Part shown: one piece after another, positions 7,631 to 14,309 of the stretch | Layout of the letters: every line of letters begins with the position of its first letter | Position numbering within the stretch: the first letter of the stretch is position 1 | From: CBDCTM01 sp965222005 | GTDB taxonomy: Bacteria; Bacteroidota; Bacteroidia; Chitinophagales; Saprospiraceae | DNA: 64,000 nt | Reading direction: 5' to 3' | NCBI GenBank assembly: GCA_965222005.1 | Contig: OZ244935.1 | Coordinates: 4,898,001 to 4,962,000 of the forward strand | Program-made: the position numbers and the translations under genes | The notes under the pieces: model-generated | The model's input: the letters and a program-made list of their open reading frames with translations, nothing else | Databases searched by the model: none | Told to the model about the DNA's origin: nothing

Positions 7631-8668
7631 ATGAATTCTAAACGATCAAAATACAGGATGCTCTCTTTTGTTTGGATAATTTTGATGCTGCTCAATAGTT
7701 GGCAAAACGAGGTACAAGCTCCCCCACAAGCTGCCGAAGGGCCCGGAGGGGCTAATTATTTGCATGCAGCCGTTACTTTCCACGATTTTGCCGATCAAGC
7801 GGATGGATTCTGGCTGTTCGAACCCGCCGCCCCGCGCCCCGACTCTGCCGGGCTGGTCGTATTTGTTCACGGCTACGGCGCCATCAACCCCATGATATAC
7901 GGTGCATGGATACGCCATATAGTGCGCAAAGGCAATGTGGTGATCTTTCCTCGTTACCAAAAAAACCTCTTCAATCCCTCTGCCCACCATTTTGTACCCA
8001 ATGTAGCCAGGGCCGTCAAAGATGCCATTACCACTATTGACACAAGCAACCTGGTAAAAAGCCGAACGGATCAGATGGTATGGGTCGGCCACTCTTATGG
8101 AGGTGCTATTTCGGCCAATGTGGCAGCACGCGCCGATAGCCTGGGCCTTCCAAACCCCGTGGCTATGCTCCTTTGCTCACCAGGTACGGGCCCCTTTAAA
8201 GGAGGCCTGTTGGATAGCTACGAAGACATTTCGGATGATCTGAAATTGTTAATCATGGTAAGTGAGCATGATCGAACAGTAGGCGATAAGCTGGGAACGA
8301 AAATATTTGAAACGGCTATAAACAGCCCACAACGCAATCTGATTCGCCAGCGGGCCGACGGGCATGGCAAACCGCCAATGACAGCTGGGCACAATGAATG
8401 TTACAGCCTCGACAAAGCCTTTGACAGCGGGCTGGATAATATCTCTACGCGCAGAGCACTGCGCATCGGGCAGCAGGATATTGTGGATCACTTTGGCTAT
8501 TGGAAACTGCTGGATGCTTTAATCAACTGTAGCCGCCAGGGCAGCCAGTGCGCCTATGCTTTTGGCAACACAGATGAACAACGTTCGATGGGCTATTGGA
8601 GCGATGGGCAAGCGGTAAAGGAGCTGGATGTCATCGTGGCAAAGGAGCCGATGCAAGGGGGGAAATAA
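7631..8668 (+). CDS. Exported alpha/beta hydrolase
   Basis: The 345-residue protein starts with an uncleaved or cleavable hydrophobic segment (FVWIILMLLNSW). It shows alpha/beta-hydrolase landmarks: LVVFVHGYGAINP with the oxyanion-hole HG, then VWVGHSYGGAIS, the nucleophile elbow G-x-S-x-G with Ser near residue 154. An acid residue follows (probably in MVSEHDRTVG), then a His in GHGKPPM or AGHNECY. The substrate is unknown; it could be an esterase or lipase of the cell envelope. It is monocistronic as far as can be seen, between a MITE and the promoter of the next gene. Confidence 0.75.
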   Translation: MNSKRSKYRMLSFVWIILMLLNSWQNEVQAPPQAAEGPGGANYLHAAVTFHDFADQADGFWLFEPAAPRPDSAGLVVFVHGYGAINPMIYGAWIRHIVRKGNVVIFPRYQKNLFNPSAHHFVPNVARAVKDAITTIDTSNLVKSRTDQMVWVGHSYGGAISANVAARADSLGLPNPVAMLLCSPGTGPFKGGLLDSYEDISDDLKLLIMVSEHDRTVGDKLGTKIFETAINSPQRNLIRQRADGHGKPPMTAGHNECYSLDKAFDSGLDNISTRRALRIGQQDIVDHFGYWKLLDALINCSRQGSQCAYAFGNTDEQRSMGYWSDGQAVKELDVIVAKEPMQGGK

Positions 8669-8713
8669 TATTGGTCTCCTTTCCACCCTTCACAAAATTT
8701 TATTCTAAACCGC

Positions 8714-8743
8714 TTGCAAAACAGTCAATTTTATTTACATTTG
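8714..8743 (+). promoter_or_regulatory. Bacteroidota-type promoter for the thioredoxin-fold gene
   Basis: TTG at 8714-8716 is followed after exactly 19 bases by TACATTTG at 8736-8743. This fits the phylum's -33 TTTG/TTG and -7 TAnnTTTG consensus. It lies 65 bp ahead of the ATG at 8808 and is the best promoter match I found in the window. Confidence 0.6.
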
Positions 8744-8807
8744 CTTTTAGACATACGTGAGAAAACGCAAATTCTAAGGAAATACTACACATTTATTTGC
8801 GTTTATC

Positions 8808-9737
8808 ATGGCCAATATAAAACCCCTAGCGGCTAAACCAAATATTTTATCTGCCCCAATTCGGAGTTTCTTCCGAATTACTTTCCGCCTGTTAGTTTAT
8901 CTATTTGTTATCAGCTATTTCCTGATTGCTTTGGTGTATTTGCATCCCAATAAAGAACAAGTAGTAGGTGGAAAGCACCTGAAGCTGTTTTCGCAGCTAA
9001 TCGAGTCTGTTCCAACGGAAATGTTCAGCAAAGCATTTATGGCAGCCCGGCTGGTGCCGGCTCATAGGACTGTCGGCTTAAGGCTGCCCCATCCTGTGCC
9101 GAAGCAAAAAATCTTACCTCCTGAAATTAAAAGCAATCTTGTTGATACTACTTTGAACCTTGATCCAATCAATCGGCAAGCGAGCCCGGAGCGCCCTGCA
9201 TCAGCGCAAGCTAGCAAAGCGCCCGGGCTTGATGCCATTGATACACTGCCTGAACAACAACTGGCAAAAATCCAGGCCGTGCACATCCTCCCTGCATTCA
9301 AACAGTTGGAAGTTCTCAAGGAGGAAGTGGCACAAAACCGGGAGTTGGCGGCCATGAGGGAGGCAGAGGCGATCTTGGCTGAGCTGCCTTCTCTGCTGGC
9401 GGATTTGGAATTGGCTAAGAACCGGGCTCTTTTGGAAAACAAACATTATATCCTGCAATTTGGCGCTGAGTGGTGCTTGCCTTGCCGACAGATGGAAAAG
9501 GGAACCTTTAGAAATCCAGCTGTGGTCGATGCTTTGAAAAAAGACTATTTGCTATTGCATATAGACATTGAAAAATTCGATGGATACAACCTCAAGAACA
9601 CCTACCAGGTAAGTCAAATTCCCAGCACATTAATTTTTGATAAGGAAGGCCGCCTGCTAAGTCGCAAAACGGGGATGTTAAGCGCAGCTGCCATGCTACA
9701 GTTTTTGAAAGCTAGAAAGCCTCCCAATCAGAGTTGA
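8808..9737 (+). CDS. Membrane-anchored thioredoxin-fold protein
   Basis: The 309-residue protein has one N-terminal membrane segment (LLVYLFVISYFLIALVYL, about residues 28-45). A long Pro/Ala/Glu-rich linker with coiled-coil tendency (about 100-205) follows, then a C-terminal thioredoxin domain: LQFGAEWCLPCRQME with the CxxC pair at about Cys222/Cys225, KNTYQVSQIPSTLIFD with the cis-Pro, and GRLLSRKTG. The topology suggests a periplasmic thiol-disulfide reductase of the DsbD-gamma/thioredoxin_7 kind, with the linker as spacer. It is monocistronic, behind a good promoter. Confidence 0.8.
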   Translation: MANIKPLAAKPNILSAPIRSFFRITFRLLVYLFVISYFLIALVYLHPNKEQVVGGKHLKLFSQLIESVPTEMFSKAFMAARLVPAHRTVGLRLPHPVPKQKILPPEIKSNLVDTTLNLDPINRQASPERPASAQASKAPGLDAIDTLPEQQLAKIQAVHILPAFKQLEVLKEEVAQNRELAAMREAEAILAELPSLLADLELAKNRALLENKHYILQFGAEWCLPCRQMEKGTFRNPAVVDALKKDYLLLHIDIEKFDGYNLKNTYQVSQIPSTLIFDKEGRLLSRKTGMLSAAAMLQFLKARKPPNQS

Positions 9738-9818
9738 TCGCAATAAGGAATGAAAAATCAATAGAGTAAAAATATTATACGTAAGTCATTGACCAACAAT
9801 CATTCACCCATTTTTCAC

Positions 9819-10541
9819 TTATTCGCTCACCGATAAATTTTCAACCAAATCCTCCAACTGCCAGGCATCTTCCAGCTTAAATTCGCCGATTTCCGTTCTG
9901 CAAAGCCTGCTTAAGTAGGCCCCCGACCGAAGCGCCTTGCCAAAGTCATGCGCCAATGAGCGGATGTAGGTACCTTTGCTACAGTGTACCAAAAAATCAA
10001 CCTCCGGCATCCTCACCTCCGTAATATTGAATCGGCGGATATCCACCCGCCTCGGTTCGATAGCCACTTTGATACCTTTTCGAGCCTTTTTGTACAATGG
10101 CTGCCCATCCACCTTGATCGCTGAAAACATAGGCGGCACCTGGTCGATGACGCCTATAAACTGTTGCCGAATCCGCTCAATATCCTCTTCGGTAATGTGC
10201 TCGGTAGGGAAATGAGCATCCGCCTCACTCTCTGCATCGTAGGAGGGAGTAGTTGCTCCGAGCGTTAATGTGCCGATATAGGTTTTTGACAGGCCCTGAT
10301 AGGTATGAAGTTTTTTGGTAAAGCGGCCGGTACAGACGATGAGCAGCCCTGTAGCCATCGGGTCGAGCGTACCGGAATGGCCAACTTTAATCTTTTTCAC
10401 ACCCAAAAGCTGCCGCAATTGTGAGCGTATTTTATTCACCACATCAAAGGAAGTCCAGCCCTTGGGCTTATCAATGAGCAAGGTGGCACCTTTTTGAAAG
10501 TCGTATTGTTTTTTCGGATCACTTCCGGAAAGCTTTGTCAT
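9819..10541 (-). CDS. truB: tRNA pseudouridine-55 synthase
   Basis: TruB isomerises U55 in the T-loop of nearly all tRNAs. The 240-residue protein has LLIDKPKGWTSFDVV, the catalytic block VGHSGTLDPMATGLL with the nucleophilic Asp at residue 60, QVPPMFSAIKVDGQPLYKKAR and SKGTYIRSLAHDFG. It is the short bacterial form without a long PUA extension. It is the last gene of the minus-strand cluster ftsX, DUF3098, uppP, truB, 27 bp after uppP, so probably co-transcribed. Confidence 0.95.
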   Translation of the reverse strand: MTKLSGSDPKKQYDFQKGATLLIDKPKGWTSFDVVNKIRSQLRQLLGVKKIKVGHSGTLDPMATGLLIVCTGRFTKKLHTYQGLSKTYIGTLTLGATTPSYDAESEADAHFPTEHITEEDIERIRQQFIGVIDQVPPMFSAIKVDGQPLYKKARKGIKVAIEPRRVDIRRFNITEVRMPEVDFLVHCSKGTYIRSLAHDFGKALRSGAYLSRLCRTEIGEFKLEDAWQLEDLVENLSVSE

Positions 10542-10568
10542 TTGTATTCGGATTTAACCAGACCTGCG

Positions 10569-11369
10569 TTACAGCCAGCCCTTTGCCGCAGCGATTGCAA
10601 CGGCTCCTACTATAAAACAATAGATGGCGAAATACGAGAGTTTGCTGTTTTTCACCAGTTTAATCATCCACAGGCAGGCCAGCCATCCTGTCAGCAAGGC
10701 AGCTAAAAAGCCAGCTACAATCGGGAAAAGCTGTTCGCCGGAAAAGCTCATCTCTCCGCTGAACATGTCCTTGGCCATTTTGCCTAAAATAAGGGGAATC
10801 ACGATGAGGAAAGAAAAGCGGGCAGCACGCTCGCGATCTACGCCCAGCAATACGGAAGTGCTGATGGTGGCCCCCGAACGGGAGATGCCCGGGAGTATGG
10901 CAATTGCTTGTGAAATGCCTATCAACAGGGCATTCCAGTAGCTCACCTGCTTGTCGGTGCGGCGGGCCCGGTCGGCCAGAAAAAGCAATATTCCCGTCAC
11001 CAGTAGCATCAAGCCTACAAGCAATATCTGGCGGTCGAAGAGCCGCTCCAGCTCTTCTTCAAACAGCAGGCCTACAAGCACCGCCGGTATCATGGAGAGG
11101 ATGATCTTGAGGGAATAGCGGGTCGATTCATTCCACTGAAATTGAAAAAGCCCGCCAAAAATCTGAGCAATGTCCTTCCGGAAAACGATGATGGTGCTAA
11201 AAGCAGTAGCAGCATGGAGCATCACCGTCATCAACAAACTCTGCTCGGCTACACTCGTATCGCCGAGTATGTATTTGGCCAGCTCAAGGTGACCGCTGCT
11301 CGATACCGGCAAAAATTCCGTCAATCCCTGGACGATCCCCAGAATGATGGATCGAATGATTTCTTCCAT
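10569..11369 (-). CDS. uppP: Undecaprenyl-diphosphate phosphatase
   Basis: UppP (BacA) dephosphorylates undecaprenyl pyrophosphate at the inner membrane to recycle the carrier lipid for peptidoglycan and O-antigen synthesis; overexpression gives bacitracin resistance. The 266-residue polytopic protein has both signature motifs: TEFLPVSSSGHLEL (about residues 17-30) and PGISRSGATISTSVLLG (about 160-175). The length is normal. It stands between the DUF3098 gene and truB in the conserved Bacteroidota cell-envelope cluster. Confidence 0.95.
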   Translation of the reverse strand: MEEIIRSIILGIVQGLTEFLPVSSSGHLELAKYILGDTSVAEQSLLMTVMLHAATAFSTIIVFRKDIAQIFGGLFQFQWNESTRYSLKIILSMIPAVLVGLLFEEELERLFDRQILLVGLMLLVTGILLFLADRARRTDKQVSYWNALLIGISQAIAILPGISRSGATISTSVLLGVDRERAARFSFLIVIPLILGKMAKDMFSGEMSFSGEQLFPIVAGFLAALLTGWLACLWMIKLVKNSKLSYFAIYCFIVGAVAIAAAKGWL

Positions 11370-11410
11370 AGTATTAATTGAAAAAAAGATGGCAAGAATG
11401 TAAAAAATTC

Positions 11411-11451
11411 GGCATCGGCACCTACCTGACTGTCGTCAGGTAAGTTATGCC
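11411..11451. repeat. Intercistronic hairpin between DUF3098 gene and uppP
   Basis: TACCTGAC (11423-11430) and GTCAGGTA (11435-11442) form a perfect 8-bp stem with a TGTC loop. GGCAT (11411) and ATGCC (11447) can pair outside it. It lies in the 93-bp gap inside the minus-strand operon, with no T-run in the sense direction, so it may be a REP-type palindrome or an mRNA-stability element. Confidence 0.55.
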
Positions 11452-11462
11452 GCTTGCTAAAA

Positions 11463-11798
11463 TCAGCGTTTAAAAATGGCGTATATTTCTATTACCAGGC
11501 CCGCCAGAATCAGGATCGGAGCCAGGCCCGTGCGGCGGAAGCTGTATATGAGATCAGCATCCCAGGTGTTGGGGTCGGGCATTGACCCGCCCAGCATAAG
11601 TAGCAAACCGAGCACAATAAGCAGTACGCCAATTCCCATCCAGAGATAGTTTTGCCGATCATAGATCAAGCTTCGACCTGACCGCGGCTGCGGGACAGTG
11701 GTACGGGATTTGGAAACCGTCGGGGGGATCTTTGCGGAGGCGGTTTTTTTGGTGGTCGTAACCACTACTTTTTTCTTTTTGGTTGTTTTTTTTGACAT
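11463..11798 (-). CDS. DUF3098 small membrane protein
   Basis: The 111-residue protein starts with a Lys/Thr-rich cytoplasmic tail (about residues 1-45). Two membrane segments follow (LWMGIGVLLIVLGLLLMLGG and APILILAGLVIEIYAIF), joined by a short loop containing PDPNTWDADLIYSFRR. This matches the DUF3098 family, found between ftsX and uppP in many Bacteroidota. Its function is unknown; genomic context suggests a role beside FtsX or the cell wall. Confidence 0.85.
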   Translation of the reverse strand: MSKKTTKKKKVVVTTTKKTASAKIPPTVSKSRTTVPQPRSGRSLIYDRQNYLWMGIGVLLIVLGLLLMLGGSMPDPNTWDADLIYSFRRTGLAPILILAGLVIEIYAIFKR

Positions 11799-11837
11799 GC
11801 TAATTGGTTTAAAAAACGCACAAAACTAAACTTTCTC

Positions 11838-12740
11838 TTAGTACAAGTCATCCACTCTCATCTGCAAATACCGATTCACCACAAAGAAGGTACTGCTAAA
11901 GGTAATGATAATTCCAATGAGCAGCAGGCCAAAAAACAGACCGCTCAGGCTTCTCCAATCTGTCAGATTGGCCAGCTCCGGCAAATCGCGATGTGCCAGC
12001 AGCAGCAGGGTATAAAGCCCGCCAATGGCGCAAAGACTGCTGATCAGCGCATTGCGCAAACTGAACCACAAATAGGGCCGGCTGATAAAGCCCCAGGATG
12101 CCCCTACCAATTGCATATTTTTGATGAGAAAACGATTGGCATAAAGGGCCAGCCGAATGGTATTGTGAATCAATGTAATGGCCACGATCATGAAAAGCAG
12201 TGCAATGATAAGGCTGATGAAGCCTAGTTTTTCCACGTTGCGGGATAGTCCTTCGACCAGCCCTTCCTCATAATATACGTCACTAACAGCAGGATGTTGT
12301 GCGATGCGTTGTTTGATGTTCGCCAAACTGTCGGCCTGCATAAAGTCCGACCGAATATTGAAGCTCAACATATCATAGAGCGGATTTTGAAAACCCAGCA
12401 GCTCAATATCCTCTCCCAAATCTTCTTTCAAAAGGCTGGCAGCCGTTTCTTTGCTGGTAAAAACTACGCTGCCCGGTTTTACATAGTTTTGGGCCGCCAA
12501 TTTTTCCTGAAAAAGCTGGATGCTTTGCTCTTGGCTATTGGTTTTCAACTCCACCAACACATTTACATTCTCCTTGAATACCTTCACCAATTGGTGGCCA
12601 TGCAGCAGGATCATCCCAAACAGGCCGATTAAAAACAGCACCAGCGCCACACTGATAATCGAGTAAAAATAATTGGGCTTTTTTCTCACCGGGCTGGTGC
12701 CTGCTGTGTTGAGTTCTGCAATACGCCCAGATTTTGACAT
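11838..12740 (-). CDS. ftsX: Cell division ABC-type permease FtsX
   Basis: FtsX is the membrane partner of FtsE; it transmits ATP-driven conformational change to periplasmic peptidoglycan hydrolases at the septum. I place the start at the ATG at 12740 (MSKSGRIAEL); an upstream extension to 12794 is unlike the family. The roughly 300-residue protein has TM1 (SVALVLFLIGLFGMILL), a periplasmic domain (about 60-160), and three C-terminal TM segments with VGASWGFISRPYLW between them. ftsE is not in the window. A CAAATGTA at 12766-12773 reads TACATTTG on the minus strand and could be the -7 element, but no well-spaced -33 was seen. Confidence 0.92.
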   Translation of the reverse strand: MSKSGRIAELNTAGTSPVRKKPNYFYSIISVALVLFLIGLFGMILLHGHQLVKVFKENVNVLVELKTNSQEQSIQLFQEKLAAQNYVKPGSVVFTSKETAASLLKEDLGEDIELLGFQNPLYDMLSFNIRSDFMQADSLANIKQRIAQHPAVSDVYYEEGLVEGLSRNVEKLGFISLIIALLFMIVAITLIHNTIRLALYANRFLIKNMQLVGASWGFISRPYLWFSLRNALISSLCAIGGLYTLLLLAHRDLPELANLTDWRSLSGLFFGLLLIGIIITFSSTFFVVNRYLQMRVDDLY

Positions 12741-12896
12741 AACTTTGCTGCTTTCAAATGACCAACAAATGTAATAAATATTGGCGCAACCCACTAAATC
12801 AGGCTATTCTTAAGCAAGGGGTGGAAATAGTGTCGGCACAAATTTCGTTATTTGACGTATATTCGTTCCATCTGCAAAAATCCAAATCCCAAGCCT

Positions 12897-13490
12897 GTGT
12901 CGATTCGATTTTTAGTAAAGGTAGCTCCGTTTCTTTTGGCCTTCCAGATAGCTTCTGCGCAAATCCCTCTGGAAAATGCCAGTTTTGAGGGCGATCCTCA
13001 GGATGCTACGGTACCCCTTGGTTGGCATCCCTGCGAGCTGGGTACTACGCCCGATATATTACCCGGGCCCTGGGGAGTATATACCATGCCCTTCGACGGG
13101 GCTACTTTCATGGGACTTATCACGCGGGAGGATGGCTCGTGGGAGAGCGTTGGCCAACGATTGGCCGAACCTTTGCAACCTAAAGAATGCTATGGATTTG
13201 GCTTGCAACTGGCACATTCGGCAAGTTATTCGGGCTACAACTTCCCATTGAAGCTACGCATATGGGGCGCCAATCGCCGCTGTGAGAAGACACAATTGCT
13301 GGCCGAAACGGGGCCTATAGCTCATACCAACTGGCAGCTTTATCAGTTCTTGTTTTACCCTAAAACCTCCGTCCACTACATCGTTTTGGAGGCCACTTAT
13401 ATTGACGGGGTGTTCTTTCATTACAAAGGCAACATCCTCATTGACAACTGCTCGCCTATAAAGCCTTGCCGACGTGCCTCACTTTATTGA
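12897..13490 (+). CDS. Secreted jelly-roll (carbohydrate-binding-like) protein
   Basis: No in-frame ATG lies upstream. A GTG at 12897 gives a convincing signal peptide (SIRFLVKVAPFLLAFQIASAQ), so I take it as the start (197 residues); a TTG at 12852 is less likely. The mature protein begins IPLENASFEG and continues with a beta-rich domain containing GWHPCELGTTPDI, PFDGATFMGLITREDGSWE and ILIDNCSPI. This resembles the N-terminal galactose-binding/CBM-like jelly roll found at the front of many Bacteroidota OmpA-type proteins, here standing alone. No enzyme motif was seen. Its stop overlaps the convergent gene at 13484 by 7 bp. Confidence 0.6.
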   Translation: MSIRFLVKVAPFLLAFQIASAQIPLENASFEGDPQDATVPLGWHPCELGTTPDILPGPWGVYTMPFDGATFMGLITREDGSWESVGQRLAEPLQPKECYGFGLQLAHSASYSGYNFPLKLRIWGANRRCEKTQLLAETGPIAHTNWQLYQFLFYPKTSVHYIVLEATYIDGVFFHYKGNILIDNCSPIKPCRRASLY

Positions 13491-13909
13491 TTTTCCATAT
13501 CTTTTGCCAATTCCTCCGTTTGCTTGATCAGCTCTTCCATCTCCTCTTTCAGTTCTTTTTGCTCCGATGCTGAAGGCCCTTCATCCCCATTGGTTTCCAG
13601 TTTTTTACGTATATTTTCCTTCCTCAACTCCAAATTGCGCAGCCGGTCCATCCATTCACTGGAAGATTTGGCCTTCGATTTAAGGCTTTCAAACAAATTG
13701 CCAATCTTATCGAGGGCATTGTCGTATTTCCCTTTATCAAATTTTTCCCGCTCATTTTTTATCAACTGCCCGATGGATTTGCCAACATCTTTGATCTCGC
13801 TAAATATTTTGGCAGAGGTTTCTTTCTCTTCCGGAGTACCCAAAAAGTAGTTGTATATTAAAATACCGACTACCAGAAAAAGCCCAAGTTTGATTATTGT
13901 TTTTATCAT
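13484..13909 (-). CDS. Membrane-anchored coiled-coil protein
   Basis: The 141-residue protein has a single N-terminal membrane helix (IIKLGLFLVVGILIYNYFLG), then a highly charged helical region rich in Lys and Glu (about residues 30-141) ending in an acidic coiled coil (KELKEEMEELIKQTEEL). The family was not recognised. The orientation is probably periplasmic or cytoplasmic tail with a single anchor. It is convergent with and overlaps the jelly-roll gene; the leader faces the MITE at 14010-14193. Confidence 0.6.
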   Translation of the reverse strand: MIKTIIKLGLFLVVGILIYNYFLGTPEEKETSAKIFSEIKDVGKSIGQLIKNEREKFDKGKYDNALDKIGNLFESLKSKAKSSSEWMDRLRNLELRKENIRKKLETNGDEGPSASEQKELKEEMEELIKQTEELAKDMENQ

Positions 13910-14009
13910 CGTGTAAGAATTAAGTGTACAATTGGTAAAGCAAAAATAGCGAATTTTTTAATGCAGGCTTTTTTATTTGGCCCCTACTCAATCCCTTTCC
14001 TGAATTTAT

Positions 14010-14193
14010 GACGTCGTTTAAGAATTGCTGCTTGTGGCGACAAGGGTGCTCCTGAAGCATTTGGTATGAGCAAGGTACATGTCGTAGCCAGGCAGGAAAG
14101 ATGACCGAACGCAAATGAGGGAGCCGCAAAGCGGGCGGGATACCAGCTGAAAAGAGTACTTTGTAGCCAAGTGAATAGCTTTTAAACAACTTC
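14010..14193. mobile_element. Dispersed MITE-like repeat, family A copy 1
   Basis: The ends GACGTCGTTTAAGA and, read inward from the right, GAAGTTGTTTAAAA form imperfect inverted repeats. The right 107 bp (14087-14193) align at about 80 percent with 57133-57240, which abuts an IS5/IS903-like transposase remnant. Both termini without the middle recur at 17195-17273. I infer an internally deleted element of that IS group. It fills most of the 400-bp gap ahead of leuS; no target duplication was seen. Confidence 0.6.
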
Positions 14194-14309
14194 TCTGATA
14201 CAAATTCCATATTTTTGCGGCGCTCACTACAATCCCTGGCATATCTAGTAGGCAAAGAAACTTTTTATTCTTTTTCAAAGTTATTGTACACCAAAGCATC
14301 AAACAGGCA

